This document shows, piece after piece, positions 1 through 6,924 of a stretch of DNA of 13,397 nucleotides; positions within the stretch are counted from its first letter, which is position 1, and each line of letters starts with the position of its first letter. A program made the position numbers and the translations under genes. The notes under the pieces were generated by a model, which was not told the origin of the DNA, ran no database searches, and worked only from the letters and a program-made list of their open reading frames with translations. Source of the stretch: an uncultured Verrucomicrobiota bacterium (GTDB lineage: Bacteria > Verrucomicrobiota > Verrucomicrobiae > Opitutales > Opitutaceae); the NCBI GenBank assembly GCA_946481225.1, contig CAMLNJ010000025.1:1-13397 (forward strand). Reading direction: 5' to 3'.

Positions 1-1836
1 CCGTATGAGGCGCTGGTGCCGGGGCCGCAGAACGCGACGGGCCGCGCGATGCGTCTGGCCTTGCGCGTGCCGACGCCGGCGCCGGAGGGAGTCGACGCGT
101 GGCAGGCGGAGGAGATCCGGCAGCTTGCGGCGCATTTCAAGAAGCACGGTCCGGCGGGCGCGGGCGCGGAGGAGTGGGGCGACGTGTGCGTGATCGCGCC
201 GCGCAACGGCTGGCTCCTGGAGGCGCGAAAGGGCTTCGAGGCGGCGGGCCTGAAGGTGGCCCTGCAGACGCGGCGCAACCGCAACGGCGACAACCCCGCG
301 TATGCGTGGCTCGCGGGTTTGCTCGCGGTGGTGTGCGACCCGGACAACGCCTTCGAGTGGACGGGGGTGTTGCGCGAGATCTTCGGCGTGAGCGACGCGT
401 TGCTGGCGGCCGAGTTGCGCGGGCGCGGCGAGGAGGGATTCGCGTGGGCGGAGCCGGCGGCGCACGCGGAGCCGTTGCGCGGGGCGCTGGAGACGCTGCG
501 GCCCTTCGTGCTGAAGGCGCGCGACGAGGGTGTCGCCTTGGGGCGCTTCGTGACGGAGCTGGTCGCGGCGACGGGGCTGGAAGCGAAGGCGTGGCAGATC
601 GATCCGGGCGGCGGCGTGGCGGGCGAGCTGGAGCGTTTGGTGACGGAGGCGGCCGAGCTCGGTCTGGAGGGCGCGGGCCCGTCGGAGTGGCGCGCGTCGC
701 TCGTGGCGGGGATCGACGACGGACGTCCGGCGGGCAAGCCGACGCGCGACGCGATCAATCTGCTGACCTCGCATTCGTCGAAGGGATTGGAGTGGCCCGT
801 GGTGGTGACGCTCGGGCTTTGGCGCGATTTGCGGCCGGTGGCGGCGCGCGGGCTGCGGTTGATCCCGGACGCAGGCGGCGAGCTTCGGGTGTTTTTCGAC
901 GCGGCGAGCGTGCCGGCGGAGACCAAGGACGCGCGGGAGCGGGAGCGGTTGCGGGAGTTGACGCGCTTGCTCTACGTGACGCTGACGCGTCCGCGAAAGA
1001 CGCTGGTGTTGCCTTGGGGCGAAGGCTTCGGGGGCAAGCCGAAGGCGGGCAGTTTCGCGGAGCTGTGGGGCGTGGATTGGTCGCGCGTGCCGGAGTGGAC
1101 CGAAGATCGGCTGGCGGAGAAATCGCCCGGCGTCGCGACGGCGGCCGTCGACGAGGCGACGCAGGCGCCGGAGCAATTGGATTTCCTGACGGAGGCGATG
1201 CGCACGCCGGCGTCGTCGATGCCGAGGATGCCGGCGCGATTGTTGCCGCATCAACTGGCGCATAAGCCGGACGCGACGCGGTCCGCGCGGCACGAGTCGA
1301 CCGCGGACGAGCCGAGCGGCGCCGCTCGCGGCGAGGAGGCGGTGGATTACGGCCTGTGGTGGCACGAGACGCTGGAATTTTTCCCGTGGTGCGCGTCGGA
1401 GGCGGAAGTCGAGGCTCATGGCGCGCGCCGTCTCGAGGCGGCGGAGTCGCTTGGGTTTGGGGAACGCGCGGTCAGGGAGTGGCGCGCGTGGCTGGGCTCG
1501 GAAACGCGGCAAGAGATCGAGGACGCCCGCTGGTTCAGGGAGGCCGAGCTGTCGGTATTCGCGCCGCTGGAAGCCGAGGCGTGGATGGACGGGGTGATGG
1601 ATCTCGTGTTGCACGACCCGGCGGCGAACGAAGTCTGGGTATTGGATTGGAAGACCAACCGGCGCCGATGGAACGAGCCGGACGAGGCTTTGCTGGAACG
1701 CCTGCGCGCGGAGTATGCGCCGCAGTTGGGCGCGTATGCATCGAGTTTGCGCGAGGCGTTCCCTGGCGCGCGGGTGAGGGCTTGGCTTTATGCCACGGCG
1801 GCGGGCGGGCGGGCCGAAATCGTCGGGTTCAAATAG
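1..1836 (+). CDS. AddA-like UvrD-family helicase with C-terminal PD-(D/E)XK nuclease (5' partial)
   Basis: The frame is open from base 1, so the start and the N-terminal helicase core (Walker A and B) lie outside the window; the GTG at 16 is an internal codon. The visible 611 residues hold the C-terminal half of a superfamily 1 helicase. Motif V is at about residues 252-272 (LTSHSSKGLEWPVVV, like the UvrD/AddA TxHxxKGLE signature). Motif VI is at about 321-335 (LLYVTLTRPRK, with the conserved TR). A linker leads to a RecB-type nuclease domain with H455 (WWHETLE), D534 (DGVMDLV), D549 and K551 (VLDWKT) and the downstream QxxxY motif (Q575, Y579). By family knowledge, AddA with AddB processes double-strand DNA ends for recombination in the cytoplasm. 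AddB would be expected upstream, which cannot be seen here. A proline follows TR in motif VI where alanine is usual. An AddA-like repair helicase is very likely; exact orthology is less certain. Confidence 0.9.
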   Translation, partial: PYEALVPGPQNATGRAMRLALRVPTPAPEGVDAWQAEEIRQLAAHFKKHGPAGAGAEEWGDVCVIAPRNGWLLEARKGFEAAGLKVALQTRRNRNGDNPAYAWLAGLLAVVCDPDNAFEWTGVLREIFGVSDALLAAELRGRGEEGFAWAEPAAHAEPLRGALETLRPFVLKARDEGVALGRFVTELVAATGLEAKAWQIDPGGGVAGELERLVTEAAELGLEGAGPSEWRASLVAGIDDGRPAGKPTRDAINLLTSHSSKGLEWPVVVTLGLWRDLRPVAARGLRLIPDAGGELRVFFDAASVPAETKDARERERLRELTRLLYVTLTRPRKTLVLPWGEGFGGKPKAGSFAELWGVDWSRVPEWTEDRLAEKSPGVATAAVDEATQAPEQLDFLTEAMRTPASSMPRMPARLLPHQLAHKPDATRSARHESTADEPSGAARGEEAVDYGLWWHETLEFFPWCASEAEVEAHGARRLEAAESLGFGERAVREWRAWLGSETRQEIEDARWFREAELSVFAPLEAEAWMDGVMDLVLHDPAANEVWVLDWKTNRRRWNEPDEALLERLRAEYAPQLGAYASSLREAFPGARVRAWLYATAAGGRAEIVGFK

Positions 1837-1935
1837 ACCTTGGGCGGTCCAGCGGTCGGAGATTCGGCTTTACAGCGGGGAGACGAGGGTGTTTTCCAGA
1901 CGGTTTTCTCTCAACAAACCTAATCCCGCACTCTC

Positions 1936-2037
1936 ATGGGCAACCTCAAAAAGAAGCGCCGTCTCCAGATGAACAAGCACAAGCGCAAGAAGCGCTTGAA
2001 GGCCAATCGTCACAAGAAGCGCACTTGGCAAAAGTAA
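1936..2037 (+). CDS. bS22/mS38-like (AURKAIP1/COX24 domain) small ribosomal protein, 33 aa
   Basis: This short frame starts MGNLKKKRR and ends [10 protein letters not shown]. Of its 33 residues 17 are Lys or Arg, two are His and none is acidic, as expected for an rRNA-binding peptide. The length, the MGxxxKKRR start, the central M-x-K-x-K segment and the basic tail match, from memory, the AURKAIP1/COX24-type peptides annotated in many bacteria and the 33-residue bS22 of mycobacterial ribosomes, whose mitochondrial counterpart is mS38. The inferred role is binding rRNA on the small subunit near the decoding region. No Shine-Dalgarno sequence precedes the ATG (the upstream bases are pyrimidine-rich), so the start is chosen from the family-like N-terminus. 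The gene sits 99 bp after the helicase gene and is followed 43 bp later by a strong terminator, so it is either the last gene of the upstream unit or a separate small transcript. Two larger overlapping frames here are shadows. Confidence 0.85.
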   Translation: MGNLKKKRRLQMNKHKRKKRLKANRHKKRTWQK

Positions 2038-2080
2038 GCCCTATAAACGGGTTGCGTCATTCGAGACGCGTTCGATCTTC

Positions 2081-2112
2081 ACCGCTCCCCGAGTTTCGGG
2101 GGCGGTTTTTTT
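2081..2112 (+). terminator. Rho-independent terminator after the bS22-like gene
   Basis: The stem CCGC-T-CCCCGA (2082-2092) pairs with TCGGGG-GCGG (2096-2105), giving ten base pairs, one bulged T and a three-base loop (GTT). Seven T residues follow at once (2106-2112), and A2081 can pair with the first of them. This is a classic intrinsic terminator on the + strand. It separates the helicase/bS22-like transcript from the secretin operon. Confidence 0.9.
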
Positions 2113-2240
2113 ACGCCTCCGTCATAGGGGGGGATTCGTAAAAAGTCTTGTCTCTCCCCGGTGGCACCCGAAGGGTTCCCGCCCTACGCATGACGTCCGT
2201 CTTTGCCTCCTTCGCGCCTGGTCGCGGTCTTTTTTGAGAC

Positions 2241-3290
2241 ATGTTCTTCGCCGCGAAACCCAAGGGATTTGTCCTCGATCGTGGTGAGCAAGCCACGCTG
2301 CTGGCGAGAGTTTCCTCGCTTCAAGCTCCGTTGATCTTGGAGGAGATTCGCGAGTGCGTCGCGGGCGACGAAGTCGCGTTCAACGAGGCGGTGGCGGCGC
2401 TTTCGCCGAAGAAAGGCTCGGGTTATGTTCACGCGCATTGCGGCATCAGCCCGCCAACCCGGTTTATCCGCCGCGCCACGCTCGATCTGAAGCGCGTGAA
2501 GGAGCCGGATTACATGGGCGAGCTGGTCAATTCCCAGTTCCGTGTCGATCCGGAGCAGAACGCGATCTCGGTGCTGAACGCGTTCGACGGCCTCGACTAC
2601 GACGCGACGAAGGGTGGCGCCAACAAAGAGGTCGTTTTTTGCGGGTTGCCTTCGGCCGAGGTGGCGCGGGCGCAATCCGAGTTGCTCAAGTCGGGTTTCT
2701 TTCCGGCGCGCCTTGAGCTGTCGAGCATGGCGGCCTTGGGCGCGGTCATCGATTATCTCAAGTTCACGGAGTCGTCGAAGCCGACGCTCGTGCTGGAGCT
2801 CAGTTCCGAGCAAACCCAGTCCTACATCGTCAGCGCGCGCGGCATCGAGGCCACGCGTCCGATCGCCGTGGGCTTGGACGCGATGGTGCCGGTGGTGCAG
2901 AAGGAGCTTGGGCTGAAGGACGAGGAGTCGGCGCGAAAGCTTTTCTTTTCCAACACGTTCGACTTCACCGGCATGGGCGCCTCGCTCTGCAAGCGTCTGC
3001 TCAAGGAGCTCCAGTCCTCGATGGGTTTCTACGAGGTGCAGACGGGGCAGTCGATCAGCCAGCTGATTTGTCCGGTGCTTTCCTCGAAGCTCGCTTGGCT
3101 GGAAGCGGTCATCGCATCGCAGCTGGGCGTATCCGTGTTGCAGCCCGAATTCGTGCCGTGGTTGGGCGCGCGCCAGATAACCCTCGGGGAGTCGGTGTCC
3201 GCCGTTTCGCTCGACGCCCGCAAACTCGCCCTGTTGGGGCTCGTCATGCAGTTCAATAATCCCGTCTCCAATGCTGTCCCTGCTCAATAA
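2241..3290 (+). CDS. pilM: PilM-like actin-fold protein of the pilus/secretion assembly complex
   Basis: A 349-residue protein with no signal peptide or membrane segment, so cytoplasmic. In the family, PilM (and the cytoplasmic part of GspL) is an actin/FtsA-fold protein that docks on the N-terminal tail of PilN and links the motor side to the inner-membrane complex. Its place as first gene, directly before PilN-, PilO-, PilP- and secretin-like genes, is the strongest evidence. Internal features also fit: residues 183-210 (LVLELSSEQTQSYIV, then TRPIAVG) resemble the second phosphate-loop strand-turn-strand of PilM, and a helical segment with paired Lys/Glu follows. The usual N-terminal GIDIGSSSVK phosphate loop is replaced by GFVLDRGEQATLL (residues 9-21), and the Asp expected near position 186 is Glu, so nucleotide binding may be weak or lost. 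No good ribosome-binding site is seen before the ATG. The gene overlaps the next by 20 bp. A GspL-type T2SS protein is the alternative. Confidence 0.8.
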   Translation: MFFAAKPKGFVLDRGEQATLLARVSSLQAPLILEEIRECVAGDEVAFNEAVAALSPKKGSGYVHAHCGISPPTRFIRRATLDLKRVKEPDYMGELVNSQFRVDPEQNAISVLNAFDGLDYDATKGGANKEVVFCGLPSAEVARAQSELLKSGFFPARLELSSMAALGAVIDYLKFTESSKPTLVLELSSEQTQSYIVSARGIEATRPIAVGLDAMVPVVQKELGLKDEESARKLFFSNTFDFTGMGASLCKRLLKELQSSMGFYEVQTGQSISQLICPVLSSKLAWLEAVIASQLGVSVLQPEFVPWLGARQITLGESVSAVSLDARKLALLGLVMQFNNPVSNAVPAQ

Positions 3291-3915
3291 GTCCGGCGGA
3301 GACAAGGCCGCGCTCCAAACCATCCCGTGGCGGCCGGATTTCCGCGATGTTTCCCAGTTGCCGGACACGAAGACGGTCCGGACGGATTTTTTCGTCAATC
3401 TGGTGGCGGTGGTTTTCGCCGGGGCGCTCGCCATCTATGTCGGCCAGCGGGAGTGGGAGGCCGCGCAGATCCGCGGTGATCTTGCGGACGCGGAGGCGCG
3501 CATCGCCGAGGCGACGCCGGGGAGCCAGAAGGCGCAGGCGGCCTATAAGCTGTTTCAAGAGGAGGAGGCGAAGTTCAACGAGGCCTTCGCCTACGTGCGC
3601 GACCCGTTTCGCCTGCAGGAATTCCTTCTTCATCTGGGCAGGATTTTGCCGGCGGATGTCTCGGTCCGGAAAGTCGACTACCGCGGTCCGGGCCAGACGC
3701 TTGTTTTGATGGGCGCGGTCAAGGGGCTCGATGCGGCGGCGAGCGATGTTGCCTCGCGATTCGTGAAGCAGCTTCAGACGGATCCGACGATCAAAACGAG
3801 TTTCGCGTCCGTGGACCTGACCAATATCGGGCGCAACGTCGAGGAGGGGCATCTCAACCTCGAGCTGGTCTTCACTTTTCACAAAACCGACGCGAAGGGA
3901 GCGGCGAAGAAATGA
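3271..3915 (+). CDS. pilN: PilN-like bitopic inner-membrane assembly protein
   Basis: A 214-residue protein with a short cytoplasmic tail, one membrane helix at about residues 40-57 (FFVNLVAVVFAGALAIYV), a charged coiled-coil segment at about 58-105, and a C-terminal alpha/beta region (about 115-205) of the size of the PilN ferredoxin-like domain. By family knowledge PilN binds PilM through its N-terminus and pairs with PilO in the periplasm. Canonical PilN proteins begin with an INLLP-type motif. Here the nearest match is IPWRPDF at residues 18-24, about 15 residues further in than usual. The start overlaps the end of the PilM-like gene by 20 bp, and the stop overlaps the next start (ATGA), which indicates translational coupling. 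A GspL C-terminal-like or GspM-like protein of a T2SS is the alternative. Confidence 0.75.
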   Translation: MLSLLNKSGGDKAALQTIPWRPDFRDVSQLPDTKTVRTDFFVNLVAVVFAGALAIYVGQREWEAAQIRGDLADAEARIAEATPGSQKAQAAYKLFQEEEAKFNEAFAYVRDPFRLQEFLLHLGRILPADVSVRKVDYRGPGQTLVLMGAVKGLDAAASDVASRFVKQLQTDPTIKTSFASVDLTNIGRNVEEGHLNLELVFTFHKTDAKGAAKK

Positions 3916-4469
3916 GCATTGAAACAAAAGATGTGGCAGTCGCGTTCAAGCGCCGACCGCTCCTGTTTATATGCGCAGCGCTCGCCGTGGGGCTGGGTGT
4001 GACGGCCTACTTTCGCCAAGGGGTGACCGACGAGCTTCGTGGCGTGCTCGCGGAGCGGGAAAAGGAACTCCTGCGTCTGACCAACAACACAAAATTTTCC
4101 GCTCAGCTGGACGCGCAGCTTGAAAGCTTGCGCAACGCGAACGCCAGGTTGGCGGCCGGGGCGCTTCGGGCGGGGGAGCTCGCCCGCAATCAGCAACTGT
4201 TTTATCGTCTCGAGGCGGAGACGGGCGTGACGCTTCTTGATTTCCGGCCGCTCGCTTTGCCTCCTCCGCCCAAGGGCGTCGCGCCGATCTACACGGCGAT
4301 TCCTTTCAGTCTCACGATAAAGGGAGACTACTCTCAGATCATCGATTTTCTTCAACGGCTCGATCACGGTGAAACGCTCGCGCGGGTCACCAGCGGCTCG
4401 CTTGCTCGTCCCGCGGAAGGAGCCCAGACCCTGAGCTTGGGCGTCGAGTTGCTCGGTTTCCGCTCATGA
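3912..4469 (+). CDS. pilO: PilO-like bitopic inner-membrane assembly protein
   Basis: A 185-residue protein with a short cytoplasmic N-terminus, one membrane helix at about residues 16-33 (PLLFICAALAVGLGVTAY), a helical coiled-coil stretch (about 37-95) and a C-terminal ferredoxin-like part. In that part the strand FSLTIKGDYSQIIDFLQRL (132-150) closely follows the PilO/GspM pattern of a beta strand, GxY, and a helix ending in LxxL. By family knowledge PilO dimerises with PilN and sets the alignment of the envelope complex. It starts inside the stop of the PilN-like gene (ATGA) and ends inside the start of the next gene (ATGA), so the order is N-O-P. There is no signal peptidase site after the helix, consistent with a retained membrane anchor. 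Confidence 0.78.
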   Translation: MSIETKDVAVAFKRRPLLFICAALAVGLGVTAYFRQGVTDELRGVLAEREKELLRLTNNTKFSAQLDAQLESLRNANARLAAGALRAGELARNQQLFYRLEAETGVTLLDFRPLALPPPPKGVAPIYTAIPFSLTIKGDYSQIIDFLQRLDHGETLARVTSGSLARPAEGAQTLSLGVELLGFRS

Positions 4470-5002
4470 ACGCTTTTCGTCTCCATCGTCGACTTTTGCC
4501 CGTGGTCGCCTTGCTGGCGAGTTCCGCCGCGGCCCAGGCCCAGGATTTGGTTTCGCCAAAACAGCGCGAGAAGGTCGTGGCCGACGCGATTCGAGTCGCC
4601 GAGGCGCGTGGCAAGATCCAGCCCCTGCCCTCCCCGCTTCCGAATCCTTTCGTGCCGAAGGAAGCCGAGGCGGTGATCCAGCCCAGCGCTCCGACCGCGC
4701 CCGTCGCCCCCGTCGTCCCTGTCGCGCCCACGCTCGTCGGCGGCGAATTGCTCGCGACCTTGGCCGCCCGCATCCCCGCGACGGGGACCGTGACCCTGGC
4801 CGGCAACCCCATTCTCCTCGTGGGTCAAAAAAGACTCAAAGTGGGTGACACCTTCACGATTAGTTTTGAGGGCCAGTCCTACGATCTCTCAATCGCCGCC
4901 GTCACTCCGACGTCGTTCACGGTCAAACGCGGCGAGAACATCCATACTCGTCCTGTGAAAATGCCTGCCGCATCGACCAACACCCCAACCAACCGTCCAT
5001 GA
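4466..5002 (+). CDS. PilP-like periplasmic connector protein
   Basis: A 178-residue exported protein. A Sec signal spans about residues 1-25 (R5, R8, R9, then a hydrophobic core, with AQA before the cut). Next come a short helical piece with many charges, a Pro/Ala/Val-rich linker (about 52-90) and a compact beta-rich domain (about 93-166) containing ILLVGQKRLKVGDTF and SIAAVTPTSFTVKRGE. That domain resembles the small beta-sandwich of PilP and the homology region of GspC, which contact the N0 domain of the secretin. PilP is normally a lipoprotein. No cysteine lipobox is present here, so the protein is probably soluble or held only by its partners. The gene lies between the PilO-like and secretin genes with ATGA overlaps on both sides. 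The assignment rests on position, architecture and a loose motif match. Confidence 0.68.
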   Translation: MNAFRLHRRLLPVVALLASSAAAQAQDLVSPKQREKVVADAIRVAEARGKIQPLPSPLPNPFVPKEAEAVIQPSAPTAPVAPVVPVAPTLVGGELLATLAARIPATGTVTLAGNPILLVGQKRLKVGDTFTISFEGQSYDLSIAAVTPTSFTVKRGENIHTRPVKMPAASTNTPTNRP

Positions 5003-6825
5003 ATCCAAACACTCGTCGTCGACTCGCGCTGCTCAGTCTTCTGCTCACCCCCCTCATCGCCGTCGCCCAAACCGAAACGCCCGTCGCTCCCGCTTCTCCT
5101 GAAACGCCCGCGCCCGCTCCCTCCGAGCCGACGCCCGCTCCGGAGACTGTGCCGGAGCCCGCTCCTTCCCCGGCTGTCGTCATCGAAACCCCGGCCGAGC
5201 CCGCTCCGCTCCCCGCTACCCCCGCGCCCGCCGCCACCGAGCTGAGCCCGCTTCCCGCCGCGCCCGCGCCCGAGGCCGTCGCCTCCGCGGTTCCCGCCGC
5301 TCCGGAAAAGGCGAAGGACACGCTATCCGTCGATTTTCCCGACGAGGACATTCGCAATATTCTCCGCAACGTCGCCGACCTCTTCGAGCTCAACATCGTG
5401 ATGCCGGACACGCTGCAGGGGCGCACGTCGATCAAGCTCCGCGACGTCACCTGGCGCCAGATCTTCAAGGTCGTGCTCTCGCCCGTCGGATACACTTTTG
5501 TCGAGGACGACAACATCATCAAGATCGTCACCAACGAAAGCCTCTCCCAGGAACCGCATCATACCGAGGTATTCGTTCTCAACTACGCCCGCGCGGAGGA
5601 GATCCAGGCGTCGATCAAGACCCTCGTCAGCTCGCCGGGCGCGCAGGTCCAGGTCGACAAGCGCATCAACGCTTTGATCATCTCGGAACGTCCCTCCATC
5701 CTGCGCCGGATCACGCCGGTGCTCCAGGACCTCGACAAGGCCACCGACCAGGTGATGATCGAGTCGAAATTCGTCGAGGTCACGAACCGGGATATCCGCA
5801 ACATCGGCGTCAACTGGGCGTCGCTGCAAAACTACCAGATCGGCGCCAGCGATCTCTCTCGCGAGCGTATTCAAACGAATACCCGCGGCAATAATCGATC
5901 CGTCGACACGACCGACGGAATCTCGGACGTCAGCACCAGCTCGAGCGAGATCGTGACCGGCACCTCGCCGAGCACCACGAACACCATCGCCTCCGAAAAC
6001 ATAACCACCAACGCTGTTGATCGCCTCGCCCAGCTTACTCGTGAAAACGAGATCAGCACGATCACCTCCTCGGTCTTCTCGGCCTCCGACTTCAACATCA
6101 TCCTGAGCGCCCTGAAGGCGAACAACGAGACCCGGCTCGTCTCCAATCCGACCATCGTCACCCTGAACAACACAGAGGCGAACATCAGCATCGGCGAAGA
6201 GTATCCGATTCCTAGCTACCAATATAACCAGGAGCGCGGCAGCTTCGAGGTCAGCGGCTTCGACTACAAAAACATCGGCATCCTGCTGAAGGTGACGCCG
6301 CAGGTGAACGCCCGGCGCTTCATCCGCCTCCTCCTCGAGCCCGAGGTCTCCAGTCAGGCTGGCGAAACCTCCTTCGGTGGCGCCAGCGGCGCGACCATCC
6401 CCATCATCGCCACCCGCAAGACTAAGACGCAGGTCACCCTCAAGGACGGTTACACCATGGGCATCGGCGGCCTCGTCGAACGCACCGACATCAAGGGGGA
6501 GACCAAAGTGCCTCTTCTCGGCTCCATCCCCGGCCTGGGGCATCTCTTCCGCTCGAAGAGCAACAACGAGACTGCGCGCAATCTGCTGGTGTTTATCACC
6601 GCCAAGACGGTCAACCCCGATGGCGCGCCCGTCGGCGAGATCTTCGATCCCCGTGTCACGCGCCAAGTGGGGTTGAAGGAAGACCAGCTTCCCGGCTATC
6701 GCGACGGCTCCGATCCGTTCGGTCCGAGCGCGGAAGAGCTGGCCGCGGCAAAAAAAGCCGAGGCCAAGGCGGCGAAAAAGGCCGCCAAGGCTAAGGCAAA
6801 GGCCGAGGCTGAGGCTTCTCGTTGA
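4999..6825 (+). CDS. pilQ: Secretin, PilQ/GspD family outer-membrane channel
   Basis: A 608-residue precursor. The signal peptide covers about residues 1-23 (RRRLALLSLLLTPLIAVAQ). A low-complexity Pro/Ala/Glu linker follows (24-105), then an N0/STN domain (about 108-180, starting LSVDFPDEDIRNILRNVADL), an N1 domain (about 190-245, VFVLNYARAEEIQASI) and the secretin beta-barrel domain (about 250-540). The barrel domain carries the hallmark VPLLGSIPGLGHLFRSK (504-520) and a final LLVFITAKTV strand. A Ser/Thr/Asn-rich stretch at about 280-340 interrupts the first part of the secretin domain and is probably a loop. The tail (581-608) is almost only Ala, Lys and Glu. By family knowledge secretins form multimeric gated outer-membrane pores for type IV pili or type II secretion. 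With PilM- to PilP-like genes directly upstream, PilQ fits better than GspD. Only one N1-type repeat is evident, fewer than in typical GspD. It starts inside the stop of the preceding gene (ATGA). Confidence 0.92.
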   Translation: MNPNTRRRLALLSLLLTPLIAVAQTETPVAPASPETPAPAPSEPTPAPETVPEPAPSPAVVIETPAEPAPLPATPAPAATELSPLPAAPAPEAVASAVPAAPEKAKDTLSVDFPDEDIRNILRNVADLFELNIVMPDTLQGRTSIKLRDVTWRQIFKVVLSPVGYTFVEDDNIIKIVTNESLSQEPHHTEVFVLNYARAEEIQASIKTLVSSPGAQVQVDKRINALIISERPSILRRITPVLQDLDKATDQVMIESKFVEVTNRDIRNIGVNWASLQNYQIGASDLSRERIQTNTRGNNRSVDTTDGISDVSTSSSEIVTGTSPSTTNTIASENITTNAVDRLAQLTRENEISTITSSVFSASDFNIILSALKANNETRLVSNPTIVTLNNTEANISIGEEYPIPSYQYNQERGSFEVSGFDYKNIGILLKVTPQVNARRFIRLLLEPEVSSQAGETSFGGASGATIPIIATRKTKTQVTLKDGYTMGIGGLVERTDIKGETKVPLLGSIPGLGHLFRSKSNNETARNLLVFITAKTVNPDGAPVGEIFDPRVTRQVGLKEDQLPGYRDGSDPFGPSAEELAAAKKAEAKAAKKAAKAKAKAEAEASR

Positions 6826-6833
6826 TACCCCGT

Positions 6834-6855
6834 CGCGCCGCCTCCCCGCGGCGCG
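6834..6855 (+). terminator. Possible weak terminator or processing hairpin after the secretin gene
   Basis: A perfect 8-bp GC-only stem, CGCGCCGC (6834-6841) with GCGGCGCG (6848-6855), encloses a six-base loop (CTCCCC) nine bases after the secretin stop. The tail is pyrimidine-rich (TTCCCCTTCC) but has no real T run, so full intrinsic termination is doubtful. It could attenuate read-through from the operon into the giant downstream gene or stabilise the 3' end. Confidence 0.35.
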
Positions 6856-6924
6856 TTCCCCTTCCACGCGCCTGATGGCGTCCATCGTCCCCCGTCAACT
6901 TCCGCCCGCATGGGCGGCCTCGTC

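Noticed and set aside
1869..1897. Possible -35 TTTACA with a 17-base spacer before the bS22-like gene
   Set aside because: The matching -10 position reads TTTTCC, a poor fit, so no promoter can be claimed.
1356..2141. 261-residue + strand frame running through the helicase end and the bS22-like gene
   Set aside because: It crosses both the bS22-like gene and its terminator in another frame; its product is Gly/Arg-rich without motifs.
2160..2185. Sigma-54-like element (TGGCAC) upstream of the PilM-like gene
   Set aside because: The GG and GC elements do not have the required ten-base spacing; only the first half matches.
2213..2235. Attenuator-like CGCG hairpin followed by six T just before the PilM-like start
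   Set aside because: The stem is only four base pairs with a six-base loop, too weak for a terminator in this GC-rich background.
2184..3434. 416-residue minus-strand frame opposite the PilM-like gene
   Set aside because: It overlaps the PilM-like and PilN-like genes, has no recognisable content, and conflicts with a compact + strand operon.
5323..6885. 520-residue minus-strand frame opposite the secretin gene
   Set aside because: The secretin frame has a full set of family motifs; the antisense product is Asp/Arg/Gly-rich and featureless.
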